From Entoloma clypeatum (taxonomy: Eukaryota > Basidiomycota > Agaricomycetes > Agaricales > Entolomataceae), in the NCBI GenBank assembly GCA_963565915.1, contig OY751485.1, positions 434,001-498,000 of the forward strand: DNA of 64,000 nucleotides. Reading direction: 5' to 3'. This document shows, piece by piece, positions 13,232-25,727 of this stretch. Positions within the stretch are counted from its first letter, which is position 1. Each line of letters opens with the position of its first letter. The position numbers and the translations under genes were made by a program. The notes beneath the pieces are model-generated. The model had not been told where the DNA came from and ran no database searches. It was given only the letters and a program-made list of their open reading frames with translations.

Positions 13232-15685
13232 TCAATCAACAACAACAAGCCCATCGAAGCTCCTCTTCATCAACGCCTTCCTCATCACATTCACCGGATT
13301 GAACTCCTCTTCAACAGTCTTCGTCTCCCCATCCTTCCCAACATCCTCCCACCCTTCCTCGCTCTCCCCCATAAACACCTTCAACATCGCCGGCGAAAAC
13401 CCATTCATCAACGCCACCCCCTTCCGCTCCGCCTGCACCTCAACCGTCCCATACCCCCCCAAATCCCAATACACAATCTGCGGAACCTCATACCCCGCCT
13501 CCCTATACGCCCTCTCAACCACACCATGATTCGTCTCCCAGTTCGCCGGATCCCCACCCCTCCCCGCCGCCGCATCATCAAACTGCATATCCGAAAACAC
13601 AAAAAGCCGCTTAATCATATCCTCCGGCCTGACCTTGTTCTTCACCGCAAGCGGGAGAAGCAGCTTCACAAACACCGCGTTGAAATCCGTGTTCATCGTC
13701 CAATCCGCCCCCGCCATCCCCTTCACCGTCTCCGCGAGCGGCCGAGTCAGATCCACCGACACAAAATGCGGGTTCGCAGAAAACGTGATGAACCCGCCGT
13801 TGAACGGGGGTTTCGCCAGGTGCGCGAGGACCAGCGAGAGCGAAATCGCAGGGAGGATCGGAGACGGGTCCGCGCGCATCTCCCTGTTTCGGGACGACCG
13901 CCGCCCATCGCCAAACCGATACTCATGCAACGAGCCCATCGACCCCGACACGTCGCAGATCGCCAGCGCGTTCTCCATCTTCCCAGATTCCTTCAACCGC
14001 GCAATGAGCGTCTTCCACTGCTGCTCCACGACCCGCATCTTCGTTTCCGCCGCGCTGCGCCGCGCGTCCTTCAGTGCGGGGTACTTGACCTTTGCAGGGT
14101 CGACCACGGGCGCAGCGTCCACCGCAAGCCGCAACGCCTCGCCCACGAGCTCGTGCGGGAAGAGCGTCGCGCCGCTGATCGTCCGCTGCCCGCTCTCGAC
14201 GGAGATGAGGTACGACTGGAACCCGTCAGGGTCGTGCTTGTAGAACGCGTCCGTGTTGTTCTGCATGCACACCGAGCTCACGCGGCCATACTTGATCTCG
14301 GTCCACCTCCTCGCGGACATGAGGGGCTCCGGGACGCAAGAGAGGGATCGAAGCGGCGTCAAGACCCAGCGCTGGTAGAAAGACCGCAGGATGCGAGCTG
14401 CTTCCGCGGGCTCCAGAGATGCATCGTTGAGAGCAGAGGGGAATATAGACGGAGTGCCAAAGTCGCGGAGGAGCATGCCGATGGCCGTGGAGATGTTCGT
14501 GTGTCGGTCATGTGCACCTTGGGGTGTTGGCGCCCATTTACCGACCAACGAGAGCTGTCGCAGAAGACGCCGGCGGCGTTGCATGACATCAGCGGGTTCA
14601 GGACCCGTCTTTGAGACCGGAATGGCCTCCAACTGTTCCGCGATCCGTAGATCTCTCGCCAGACCGTCGGCAAAGAGTCGGGCGACCGCGATGTACAGGG
14701 CACGATACTTTGGCTGTTCTTCCAGTTTCTTGACGAGCTTCTCGTACCTTTCCGGACCCTCTCTCGCCCTTTTTGCCTGAGCCTCGAGTTTATCTGCGGT
14801 GCCGCGTTGCAAGGAAGCCTCTATATGCGCGACGGCTGCCTCGGGACTCTGTTTCTCTCCCTCAATCCGCGTTTTTTTCCTTTGGGGAAAGACGAAGAGA
14901 GGCCCATAGCGCCTGTGAGGCTCAGATTGACGTTCTTTGTAGGTGTGCAGAAACCGGGGATTGGAATGACACAGTTGATCGACGGTAGCCAACGCTAGGA
15001 TGTTCAAGAGGTCTTTCCAGTACCCATGAGCGAGACCCCGACCCTGCTTGTCTTTGTGAAGGATGGGGCAAACGGGATCGACCAGCATGTGAAGGTTAGA
15101 GATCGCCGTTCGAGGGTGATGTTCATAAAGCCAGCCAAATGCCCTGTATCATGAAAAGTGAGCATGAATTGTCGCGAACGTGGAAGTAGCAACCCACCTG
15201 TAAAACATTTCCTTGTCTCCCCTCCCATCGTGGATGCTGCGAATGTTCCAGATGATCCTCAAGGTGAGTTGCGGATCTTCGGCCCAAGAGTCGTTCAGGC
15301 ACTTGGTGAACTCGTCTCCTATCATGCCGATGCCATGGCTTTTAGATTTCAACGTCTGAAAGGCGTCGAGAGTCGCAGACGAAGTGGAACTGTACGTCGG
15401 TGCGAGGTTCTCGGTGAACGTCTGGTGTGCAGTTGATTTTAGGGCCTCCATCATCGGGTTGGTAGGCCCGACTTGAACAGGTTGAGGCTTCTCGATGCGC
15501 GTGGCTCCTTGCTTGACTGGGACGAGAAGATCAAGAAAATTGGGGTCGTACAGCTCTCGAATATGGGGAAGAGCAACTATTTGAGAAGACGAGGCAGCGA
15601 CGGGGGAAGCCATTTTATGAGAAAGTACGTTGCCTGCTCGACTTGAGAGTTCGTGGCAAATCTTTTTGAGAGGTGAGAGAGCCAT
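13232..15685 (-). CDS. DUF2828-type protein with vWA-like domain
   Basis: There are two exons, 15685 (or 15613)-15198 and 15143-13232, separated by a 54-nt GT-AG intron (15144-15197) whose removal joins the conserved FYRAFGWLYEHHPRT block. The product is 775 aa from the ATG at 15613 or 799 aa from 15685; both starts have an acceptable context. The C-terminal half carries a MIDAS-like ICDVSGSMGS motif (DxSxS), followed by a SFSANPHF-type strand and a conserved IVYWDLGG block. This is the fungal and plant DUF2828 family, related in architecture to TROVE/Ro proteins. Its biochemical role is unknown; metal-dependent protein or RNA binding is inferred from the vWA fold. Scraps of its 5' end recur beside several lectin genes. 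Confidence 0.85.
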
Positions 15686-15794
15686 TCGAGCCCGTCTCAG
15701 ATGACGTCAGCTCGGCGGTACCGAGAAGTTTGCCATAGCAACAAGCAATCCCATTGGATTGTACATACGCTAATTATAAGTGCTTAGATCGTAC

Positions 15795-16423
15795 TCAGCC
15801 TCCACACAAAGTCAGTAGACAACTCATCCCGTGGGGATGCAAAAGAGACTCACATCGTTTGAAGTCCCACCAAAACTGGTCGTTGGCAAAGTCAAATTCT
15901 TCCAACCCCAAGGTACTACTGTCAGTCAATGCAATATCAGCCTTTCGGCTCTGCCATTGATGAATTCTATGGTGCGGGAAATCCATAAGCGAGACGTCCC
16001 CGAAAGAGCCACTCAGACTCTTGCCTATAGCGATCAGGTCTCGTGCCGTCCGAAATTATAAGCCAGCCGTAGGGTGTTTCGGTGGTGACGATGCCGCCGT
16101 TCCAGGCAAGGTACTTCTTATTTGCGACGTTTTGGAGAGTTGTCCAGTTATTTCCGTTCTCGGTGATGCTTCCTACTTTCCACTGCATGGCGAGAGCAAT
16201 TCATCACTACAACTAAGTAGAAGAAGGGGACATACCTTCTGGGCATTAGAAGGATGCTCGCTTTGATGGAAACCAACAACTGTAAGAAACGTGGTTAGGT
16301 GAAGGTCGAAGGAGAGTAAAGGTCCACACCAGTGCTGGAGTGTGTGAGTGTGATGACCAGGGATTTCCACTTGGCAGAGTGAATGACGTAGGAACCGGCG
16401 CTGGGGGCATGTGAAGTAGCCAT
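15795..16423 (-). CDS. Ricin-B-type beta-trefoil lectin L1
   Basis: Five exons: 16423-16330, 16279-16236, 16182-16025, 15966-15854 and 15799-15795, giving about 137 aa with no signal peptide. It opens with the SGSYVIHSA strand typical of fungal beta-trefoil lectins. It has the QxW signature as QK|W split by intron 2, and a second QxW (DQFW) near the C-terminus. Such proteins are cytoplasmic sugar binders, often linked to defence of fruiting bodies; the ligand cannot be predicted. Intron 3 (15967-16024) needs a GC donor (AG|GCAAGA). All paralogues have a GT donor at that place, and reading through meets a stop. The last tiny exon is inferred from the paralogues. A TATATAAA lies about 44 bp upstream of the ATG. 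The next gene downstream is DUF2828, 110 bp away. Confidence 0.75.
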
Positions 16424-17984
16424 GATGAGTGCGATGAGGAAGAAGAGATGAGGACAACAATGTGGTTTATATACATACCTTACGACGCGTGGCAGTGTGT
16501 CCGTTCTGAATTCATTTGATATATGGACCGTTTTGACGTGCCGCATTTGCCTCGCGTCAACAAGGGTCGCACCGAAGTTTGTTTGGCGAAATGAAACATC
16601 TGACAGATTCCGTCGACACACCGCCCGCGAACCACCTCAATTGGAGGGGTCTACTCAAACCGAGTCGAGAGGGTGGTGGGCAAGCGCCCTCAAGCCTTTT
16701 CCAAATTCAACCTGCGATCGATGCCCATTGACACATTTCTCCAGGGCCAGCCTTCGAAACAAGCCAAGGGAGCAAGAGGCGATTGAGTGCTGAGCGGGTT
16801 TACGTTTGACTGGCCTGCATGTTGCTGGTCGCAAGTGAAAGTGCTCCGAGGTGTTTGGCCGAAAGGCGTATGGGTTGCATCATAGTTGGAGGGGATACAG
16901 TTGGCAGAGAAGGTGACAAGTTTCGCATACCAGATGTCAGGGTTGCCCGGGAAGCTTATACCCGATGATTGCTCGGCAATGCCGCAACATCGCCCTTCCG
17001 TCGAGCATGCCACATGGGCCCCACCAGCGACGCAGTCTCCTGTCTCCCCAGCGTTTTTCGTTCACGAAAGCTTATATCAGTGTCGCCAATCCTGATGATG
17101 GGATAATGCGGACCGTGTTTGGAAGATGTTCTAGTTGGCAAAACCCTTTTCTTAACAATAACAGATCAACTCATCAATGCATCATCATCACATCGATCAT
17201 AGGTCAGTTACGGAGACTACTCACCACCTCCATCATCTCATCTTCTGTTCGATTCGAACATGCGTAAGTCCTTCTGACTTCGCGAAGCTCACCTATCTCT
17301 TCCTGGTTGTATGGACTTCCGTTCACTGCAGTCTGCGGTGTTGAGACGGACCCCTGTCTCTCGGCCATGCAGACAGTCCGACCGCTTTCTGTCCATGTCA
17401 TCACGGTTGCAGGCCCTGCCGTCCATCCCTCGCCACAGCTTCGTGACTGTTTCTTATCTACCACTTTCATCAGACCGTCTATTCCGAAACTGCACGACTC
17501 TGCACTCCATTCTAGGCACGGGTCGTCCCCAACTATCGCTGTGCCCACACCTTCAGTCGCTTAAAGTCGGGCGCGAGGACAGAAAGATAGGATGTCCTTG
17601 ATTGCGGCCAGTGCATCATCCATATTGACAACGATGACCTGAATTGAAGGTGTCCGTCGAACGAGGGACGTTTACGAATCACGATGCCACACGGCTCTCG
17701 CCAAATCCCCCCCTTCTCGAGAGCGCATGAATGTGTTCTCTGATATTGATGTACCAATTTGCGTGGACACCCATTTCTGTACTTCCCCGATTGTCATGCA
17801 ATCGCAGCACTCGCTATCGGGGAATGGACCGTGCACTTGACATGAGCTGGTCTTGTGTTGACAAGGTTGATCCTTTTGGGTACGGCGTACTGGGTGGAGT
17901 AAGCAACGTATCATACCTACCGCAGACGAATTGATTGTGGTTTTATGTGTAAACCTCCATCATCGAGTCAGTCGGCTGACTTGG
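16424..17984 (-). other. Unassigned region with protein-like minus-strand ORFs
   Basis: Three minus-strand open stretches (about 17013-16690, 17548-17230 and 17914-17710) are protein-like and contain several cysteines, for example CGEGWTAGPA near 17440. They could be exons of one secreted cysteine-containing protein, but I could not find a consistent set of splice sites or a clear ATG. Parts of the block near 17410-17440 and 17830-17935 recur at 43375-43410 and 43525-43630, where the frame is broken. It therefore belongs to the duplicated unit. No family is recognised. Confidence 0.3.
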
Positions 17985-18200
17985 AGAGATTGAGGCTTCT
18001 CAATTTAAACGCGGGCTCTTTGCCTGACTGGGTGGGATAAGGACATTTAGAAAACTTGAGACGTGCAGGCGATGTGGCGACAGAATGCGTGCTCGCGCGC
18101 CATAAGAGTTCGTGGCAAACGTTGGAAATGCTCGTACGAGCTAAGAGAGCCATTCGGATCCGTCTCATATCAGGTGAACGGCAGCGAAAAAACATCTATT
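17985..18200 (-). pseudogene. Relic of DUF2828 promoter and 5' end
   Basis: This segment aligns with the 5' end of the DUF2828 gene and the DNA just upstream (about 15480-15700). Shared words include TTGAGGCTTCTC, AGAGTTCGTGGCAAA and GAGAGCCATTCG, in the same order and orientation. Reading frames are destroyed. It sits just downstream of lectin L2, as the intact gene sits downstream of L1, so it marks duplication of the gene pair. Confidence 0.7.
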
Positions 18201-18289
18201 GGCCAACCAAAGTCTGAACGGGACTCCGGATCGAGTAAACCACTACCAATTATCTCAGATTAAGGGCCGAGTGACGCGACATAAGACAC

Positions 18290-18970
18290 TCAGTGAACTG
18301 GTCATGAAGAACAATCACAAAGTCAATTAGTCATCCCCACGGCATATAATAAGACGCATATACTCACCCGCCTGGAAGTCCCAGTGCTGAGTCGCAAGAT
18401 TCTGGTAGTTGCCGAGCGTCACGGGGGCACCATCAACAGAACCATTTAATTCCATATCGGTAGTCTGGTGACGGAGGTCGTGGATTCTATGATACGGAAA
18501 ATTCATAAGCCACTCGGAGACGTCCCAGAAGAGCCACCGCGGGACGGTTACCTGTAATATCCACGGCTGACCGAAAGGACGGCCCAATAGAGGGGTGTGT
18601 CGGTCTCGATGAACTTGTTCTTGGCATCCAGGCCAAGATACTTCTTAGTTCCGATGTTTAGGAGGGAAGTGGATGAGCCCCCGTGCCCGTTGTTGACGTG
18701 CCCGACCCGCCACTACGAGGCGAAAAGCAAATCCATCATCAGCCGTCTAACTAGCACGAGAGTACATACCTTCTGGGTATCATCAAGATTATTACCGCTG
18801 GGCCAACCAATAACTATGAGAAGTGGTTAGGTGAATGTCGAAGGAGAGCAAAAGGCCACCCCACGAGTGCCGGAGACTGTGGGGGTGATGACTTGTGTGT
18901 TGTGGGCCACAGAGCGAATGACGTAAACACCAAGAGGGGGAGCGAGGCCGGGATTGCGAGCGAGACTCAT
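18290..18970 (-). CDS. Ricin-B-type beta-trefoil lectin L2
   Basis: Five exons: 18970-18865, 18813-18770, 18712-18552, 18486-18368 and 18297-18290. They total 438 nt, 145 aa, with no internal stop. Intron phases (1, 0, 2, 1) match all paralogues. QxW motifs are QK|W at the exon 2/3 border and TQHW in exon 4; the middle repeat has the KKYLGLDAKN strand. The last exon adds only two residues and the stop. It is closest to L3 (18-19 kb and 44 kb are near-duplicates). A CTTATAAG box lies at 19026-19033, about 56 bp upstream of the ATG. Function is inferred as carbohydrate binding. Confidence 0.8.
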
Positions 18971-19304
18971 TCTGAAATGCGATGAGAGGAGAGAGGTGAA
19001 TGTAGAAAAATGGCAGAGATCGTGGCTTATAAGTTATACGAGAACAGGGAGCATAACAGTGTGTGTATCTTTCGCAACTGTTTCACGATCATGTACTCAG
19101 GCTCGAGTCGGGCCGGCGGTCGCATTCAAGTTCGCCTCAAAGCGGATTGATGATTCGGAGCAAGACTCTGAATGATTCTCAAAGTAAGTACAACCTGCCG
19201 AAAAAAAAGGTTTTAGTTAACATCTTCCAAAAGTAGAGCTTTCCAAAAGGAGAAACGGACTTCCTTGAGGGTGGAGCGTGTCAAGGACCATGGAGATTAC
19301 GACC
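18971..19304. other. L2 promoter region, shared with L3
   Basis: The region upstream of L2 contains the TATA-like box and a stretch that recurs upstream of L3 (44654-44985), including TACAACCTGCCGAAAAAA and GGTGGAGCGTGTCAAGG. Homology between the two units stops just before the transposon boundary at 19305, so the transposon nest begins at or near the end of the duplicated unit. Confidence 0.6.
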
Positions 19305-19533
19305 CACTGCTGGCACAGGTTAGTGTAACCTGCGGAAACACCGAAAAGAAAAATGTTTTGTTTTTATTGACTAGTGTTTGTGTGGGGAATACAAAAAGTG
19401 TTTCTCTTGATAATCTGAAAGAAATACTTTAAGTATAACCTTCCATTGTGTTTTCTTCGTTTTTCGGTTATACTTAAAGTATTTCTTTCAGACGAAAAAC
19501 AAAGAAAACACAATGGAAGGTTATACTTAAAGT

Positions 19534-19826
19534 TGTTGAAACTTTTCCATCACGTAGATTAGATTAGATTATATCACGTGACCTTAGACATCTTCGATTA
19601 CATACTTATTTGGTTGGTACAACAGTAGTACAGTATATAAGACCAGGAAACTGTCAATATCAACAAGTTGTCTCTTGACTCTTAACCAGCTCCATCGCTC
19701 TTACCAGCCTCAACCGCTCTCACCAGCCTCACCCTCTCCAATCCAAGTAAGTGACTAGAACAGTACTTCCACTGTAGCTGTGTTGCTCAGTACATCTGCG
19801 GCTAGCGCCCAGGTGGAACTTCAACA
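19534..19826 (+). repeat. 5' LTR of copia C1
   Basis: It runs from TGTTGAAAC to CTTCAACA and contains a TATATAAGACCAGG promoter core near 19636 and GATTAGATTAGATT short repeats. It carries a roughly 10-bp deletion relative to the 3' copy. Confidence 0.9.
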
Positions 19827-19841
19827 GATTATGGGCCCCGG
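19827..19841 (+). promoter_or_regulatory. Primer binding site of C1, initiator-Met half-tRNA type
   Basis: Directly after the LTR lies GATTATGGGCCCCGG (GGTTATGGGCCCCGG in C2). It is complementary to the anticodon arm of initiator tRNA-Met, not its 3' end. This matches the half-tRNA priming known for Drosophila copia and Ty5. Confidence 0.7.
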
Positions 19842-20193
19842 ATAGCAGAGGGACTTGGGAACACTGGCAACAGCAAGTACCTGCCCACTCTACCCTGGTT
19901 GGCAAAGAACCGATTGAAAGATCTAGGTTCTGAGTCTTACTTCTTCACACATGAACCTGGGAACGTCATTACGACAAGTACCTGTCATGAAGCGTCCCTA
20001 AGGGGATTGACTTAGTACACATCATGTGGAAACGTTGATCGTACCTCACACACTTCTGACAAAAAGGGTTTTTCCCACAAACCGCTATTCCTAAAGGGAA
20101 TATGTTATGAGGAATCATTTATTTGTTTTCTCTAAAAATCAAATTCATAAAGAACATCACTGATTGGGAGAACTCCTTTTAGATTCATTAAAA

Positions 20194-23100
20194 ATGTCTA
20201 CCTCTCGCTCCGCCCTCGACTCCATCGCCATCTTCGACAGCATGACTACCCGAGTTGGGCCGAAAAAATGAAATCGTACCTTCTCCATCAAGGAGTCTGG
20301 CGCCTCGTATCCGGCGACATTGAGTGCCCCGACATCGCGGACTTCACCGTCACGGTCTCCACCCCTGCCTCTGCCACCTCAACATCTGCAACCCAACCTC
20401 CGGTCATCACCACCACCGTTGACCAGCCCACCTTCCACAAAGAAAGAAAAACCTGGATTAGGGACAACGACATGGCCCTGGGTTCCATCCGCCTCAAAGT
20501 CTCTGAGGCTATCAGAAGGCACATCAAGGACGCCAAAACCTTGAAAGAAGCTTGGACATCGTCAAAGGACACATACTCGAAGATCTCCCCCGCCACCATA
20601 TTTGGCGACTTCAAAGCCGCTGCCTCCTTCAAGCTATCGGGTCGCGACCCCGTACCGGAAATCGAGCGCCTTGGGTCACTCTTCGCTCGCCTCAGCGACG
20701 CGAAATTCGTTGTGCCTGATCTCATGCAGGCTATGATCCTGGCAAGTGCCATTCCTGACGCTTGGTCGTCCCTCTCCACCGCACTCTTCCAGGTCTACGA
20801 TGCCGACGACTTCACATGGCAGGCCGTCACCGACAGCATCGTCTCAGAATACAGGCGCAAGTATGCGATAGGGTCTACTCGGGTGTCCAACGAGCAGGCC
20901 CGGAAAATCTCTGGGACTAAGCGAAAGGGGCAAGACCCCAAATGGGAAAAGCAGACAGCGCCGAGTACCTCGCGTAACAACGCTGACAAGCAGCCTAACT
21001 CGACCGACCCAAGTACCGCTTCTGAAAAGAAGAAGGGAAAGGGACGCTGGCGCAACCAGAAGAAACACGCCAACAACGCCGACAACGACTCCGACCACGC
21101 CGAGGAGATGGTCGAGTTCATCGCACCAGCTATTGAGCACACCCCTCGTCGTCCTGCTCCTTGTCCCCTTCCTCCTCATCAACGTGCCCCTTGCCCTCTC
21201 CCTCCTTATCATGCACCGTCTTTCACCACCGTAACTGGTCGCGGAAATACTTCCTTTACTGCACAGCCTGAGTCAGAAAGGATGCAGTCACTACTGCAAT
21301 GCATGAACCCTCCTCCTTCCCAGTACACCGGGCTTTCTTCTGGAAAGCCGTCAGTGTGGAAAAAGAACGAGAAGGTGCAAAAGCTCGCCTGAGAGATCGG
21401 CGCACAACCCTCTGGATCGAACCTTCGTATCTTGGACACTATCATCCCAGACATTGACGAGAGGCCAGCAAAACAGCGTTGAGTTACTCCGCCGTTAGAC
21501 CAATCGCTGAGGATGATGGACATCGACCAGGAGCGAATGGGGCCAGACGAGTTTGATTATGAGATAGAACTTGACGGTCCGTCAAAACCTTTTCTTGAAC
21601 CTTACCAAATGCGGAAAGCTAATTATGCCTCTCAACAGACATATAATATATTAGCCAGTACCACTACAGAGTGCGTAGATCACTTCAGCAGTGATCTACA
21701 CAAAAAATATATTAAACATTTTGCCTCTTGTACACACTGTAAGGAAAAAGAACGCGCGCAGTGGATATTAGACTCCGGCGCCTCGTTACACTTCACCTAT
21801 GAGTTTAAGGACTTCACATACTATAGACCTCTCATGGTCAAGCGATTCGTCCAAACTGCAGCTAAAGGGAAGAAACTGGAAATACTCGGAGTTGGGGCCA
21901 TTCCAGTATGGCACACCCTAAATGGGGAAGTTAAAACCCATCTTCTCAGACCGGTGTTCTACATCCTGGACATGGACACACGCCTATTGTCCCTAGGCGT
22001 CTTCCTTAACCATGGTTACAAAGTAGATGGGACCTGTGGAGAAATCAACATCTCCAAAGGGCTGAGCAAAATCCAGTTTTCGCCCCACATCCTTGGTCAA
22101 ACCATTTACTGGTTAGACACTGAAATACGCTATGACCAGATCCATGCGATCTCAAGCGAAATCACTGTCGAAACATGGCACAAGCGCCTTGGTCACCCAA
22201 ATGATCAAGCACTCCGAAAGATTCCCACCAGTACCAAAGGGGTACCTGAGACACTAGTACGTGAGAAATCACAGGAAAGTTGCACAGGTTGCCTCAAAGG
22301 GAAAATGCCGAATCAGTCATATCCCAATTCAATGACAAGGGCAACAAAAACCTTTGATCTGATCCATTCCAATCTCAAACAGATATCCACGGCATCATAC
22401 CACAAATACAAATATTTCCTTATGTTTTTGGACGACTTTTCATCCCACGTCTGGGTTGTCTTGTTTAGGAAGAAGTCGGATGCCGTCACGGCACTACGAC
22501 AATTCCTTGCGATGATCCAGAATCAATTCGCCGCCACTCCTAAGAAATGGCGAGTTGATGGAGGTGGAGAGTTTAACAAATACAAGGATGTACTTGCCGA
22601 TCATGGAATTCTGATCGACGTCACGCTCCCATATCAGCACCAGCAGAACGGTAGAGCAGAACGGATAAATCGAACCCTGTGGGAGAAATCTCAGGCCTTG
22701 CGCTTCGACACGTGCTTACCCCCTATGTGGTGGGAATTCTGTTTGGAACATGCAGCTTTTCTCTACAACAGAACCCCCATGCAGCATCTTGAATGGAATA
22801 CCCCTTACTTCAGGGTGACCAATGAGATCCCCGATATGTCAAGCATCAGAGTCTTCGGATGTAGGCATATGTGTATATCCCAAAAGAAAAACGTAGAAAT
22901 TCCCTGGAGTCTAGATCTCGATTGATGATTTATCTCGGATCAAAGCCAGGGGTCAAAGGATACCGTTTCATGGATCCTGAGACTAATACAATTTTCATGG
23001 GTGGGAAAGCTATCTTTGATGAAAGCAAGTACCCTAGATGCCACATCGATCCTTTGCCAGAAAACCATCCAGAAATGGAAAACCCAGAACCGGCTGATGA

Positions 23101-25348
23101 GTTTGAGGACCTCATCCCCAGAAACGATGACAATGACAGTCATTACGAAAAACCTCACGACCCTGTTCCCACTGGACAGGATCACCCTGAATCAGACGAT
23201 GACTTGCCGTCTAGCGAGCCCGATGATGAACCGCGAGTACCCACTCCGGAACCTGAACAAGTACCAGATCGACCGATCAGGGAACGACGAGTTCGCAGAA
23301 TGCCAGATAGCATCTATGGGGAAGACACCCCTGCTTCTGATCTTGAAAAAATGGATCGAAGACGTAGATAACGGCATGGATGAACGATCTCCTAATGGAG
23401 GCAATCTCTATCCAAGTAGGCATCATCGAAATGTCACACAAAGACATATACTCTCTTCCAAACAAAGAAGATTGGTATGCGGCAGAACGAAAAGAGCTAG
23501 ACATGCTCAAAAGCCACGGGGTGATCACGGAGTTAGTACCCCTACCCACAGGGAGGAAAGCTCTAAGGAACAAATGGGTTTACAATGAAAAATCCGACAG
23601 GCGTCTGAAAGCGCGCCTCGTCGCAAAAGGCTTCTCACAGGTAGAAGGGATTGACTTTGATCAGATCTTCTCACCAGTAGTGAGGTACGAGACTGTCCGG
23701 TTGATTCTGGCATTGACAGCCCTTGAAGGGTGGTTCATGACACTCTTGGACATCTCAGCAGCCTTCCTCTATGGAACACTCCGTGAGGTAATTTACATGT
23801 GACAGCCTGAGGATTACATAGTAAAAGGGAAAGAACACCTCGTGTACCGACTATACAAAGCCCTATACGGACTCAAGCAGGCCGCATTAGCCTGGTGGAG
23901 GGAACTCAATTCCTCCATGAAAAAGCTCGGCTTTGTCCGGCTTCACTCCGATGCGGGAGTTTTCATTCACACAAGTACCAAAGGGGAAACTGTAATCGCC
24001 GTCATTTATGTTGATGACTCTGCTTTTCTCGGCACAAACCGGGAATACACGCTAGAAAAAAAGAAGGCCTTCATGACAACATGGGAATGTAGGTGTTGAG
24101 GCAACATGTGAGTCTGACGACTACATCCACAGGCCCGAACATAAAACGCGCAAGGAGAGGTGATACGATGCCATCAAGACAAAGGAGCGATGCTGACTAT
24201 TGACCCACATGGGATCTCAAGAGAACAAGCTACAGAATACAAAGGAAAGTAGGCTACTTATATATGTAAATACCATGAGGCATAAATGAGGTGCACAGTA
24301 AATAAGACTGTTCTAGAATAACATGTGTCTAACATGAGGTAGGATAAGATAAAGGTTTCAGATAAGATAGGATAAGATCAAGAGATAGGATAAGATGAGA
24401 TAAGATAAAGAGATAAGATAAAGATGAGATTAGATATTAGGATAAGATAAGAGCGATCATAACAGTAGGGACCTAGGCCACCTAGTCCCTGATGGGGAAC
24501 CAAAAGAATTTCTCTCTATCCAAATAAGGCAACATGGGAAGAGGATCTTCATTGATCAAGTACCCTACCTTGAGAAAATTCTCGCACGCATGGGGATGAG
24601 TGAATCTAATGCCACCCATACCCCACTCCCGATGGGCTACAAACCCATGAAGTCTGAAGATGAACCCAATGTGGAACTCAGATCCAAGTACCAATCCGTC
24701 ATCAGATCATTATTGTCCTTAATGATCGGGACAAGACCTGACATTTGTTTCGCCGTAATCAAAATGTCCCAATTCTCCGCAAACCCTACTAAACACCATT
24801 TAGAAGTGGCTAGGGATATTTGCAGGTATTTGAGGGCAACAAAAAATTACACGATCATGTACGATGGTGATTCTGGGAAAGGAATCTACGCATTCACAGA
24901 CTCCGATTGGGCGTCAGACGAAAACACCAGGAAGTCCACCACTGGTTACTTCGTATCGCTGGCATCTGGAGCAGTAACATGGGTTTCATCGGCGCAAAAA
25001 ACCATTGCCCTCTCTTCCACGGAAGCAGAATACATGGCGCTATCAGATTGCAGTCGCGCAGTGACATGGCTTAGAAGCATGCTTGCCGAACTTGGGATGC
25101 AGATCGGATCAGTCCCGATCTATGGAGATAACAATGGCTCCGTCTTTATCGCATCCAACCCTGTAACTGAAAAGCGGTCCAAGCACATCGACGTGCGATT
25201 CCACTTCATTAGAGAAAAAGTATCCGAAGGCATCATTACGGTTGAATTTATTGAAGGAGTGAATAACCCTGCAGACCTTTTAACTAAGAATCTGGGGAAA
25301 ATCCTCTTTGGCAAGTTTATCCCATACTTTGGACTACTAAAAAATTAG
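20194..25348 (+). pseudogene. Gag-pol polyprotein of copia C1, broken
   Basis: Starts at an ATG that matches the C2 gag start and ends at TAG 25346-25348. Breaks include a 1-nt deletion in gag near 20243, TGA codons near 21391, 21481 and 23802 (each CGA in C2/C3), frameshifts near 22865 and 23370, and a solo LTR inserted at 24094. Recognisable parts are protease DSGASLHFT (about 21773), integrase HKRLGHP and GRAERINRT, RT (YVDDSAF near 24010) and RNase H (TEAEYMALSD near 25022). It cannot encode a functional polyprotein. Confidence 0.9.
24094..24464. mobile_element. Solo LTR rich in GATAAG motifs, inside C1
   Basis: A 371-bp insertion TGTTGAGGC...CATAACA is flanked by the perfect 5-bp duplication GTAGG (24089-24093, 24465-24469). 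Removing it restores the C1 coding sequence. TG...CA ends and 5-bp duplication identify a solo LTR. From about 24341 to 24455 it carries about ten GATAAG/GATAGG/GATGAG words in tandem. The parent element is not in the window. Confidence 0.85.
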
Positions 25349-25418
25349 GCGAAGAAAAGAGTACCTATATGGGAAAAAGTAAAAATGTATTTAGAAGTAT
25401 GTACTAAATATGGGGGGG

Positions 25419-25727
25419 TGTTGAAACTTTTCCATCACGTAGATTAGATTAGATTAGATTATATCACGTGACCTTAGACATCTTTGATTACATACTTATT
25501 TGGTTGGTACAAACAGTAGTATGGTATATAAGACCAGGAAACTGTCAATATCAATAAGTTGTCTCTTGACTCTTAACCAGCTCCATCGCTCTTACCAGCC
25601 TCAAGCGCTCTCACCAGCCTCACCCTCTCCAATCCAAGTAAGTGACTAGAACGGTTAAGTAGAGTACTTCCACTGTAGCTGTGTTGCTCAGTACATCTGC
25701 GGCTAGCGCCCAGGTGGAACTTCAACA
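25419..25727 (+). repeat. 3' LTR of copia C1
   Basis: 309 bp, preceded by the purine tract TATGGGGGGG. It matches the 309-bp LTRs of C2 in length and contains the segment missing from the C1 5' LTR. Confidence 0.9.

Larger units (their letters stand above)
19534..25727 (+). mobile_element. Ty1/copia retrotransposon C1 (decayed)
   Basis: The ends are TGTTGAAAC...CTTCAACA with a perfect 5-bp target duplication AAAGT (19529-19533, 25728-25732). The 5' LTR is 293 bp and the 3' LTR 309 bp; they differ by indels, so the insertion is older than C2. The order gag, protease, integrase, RT, RNase H identifies Ty1/copia. It is the same family as C2 and C3. Confidence 0.92.

Noticed and set aside
13526..14614. 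A 362-codon + strand ORF opposite the DUF2828 gene
   Set aside because: It is the antisense shadow of a GC-rich exon; very Arg/His-rich, no domain, and the minus strand has a clear family match.
24341..24455. A CRISPR-like or telomere-like array in the GATAAG repeats
   Set aside because: Spacers are absent and unit length is irregular; the stretch is inside a solo LTR in a eukaryotic genome.
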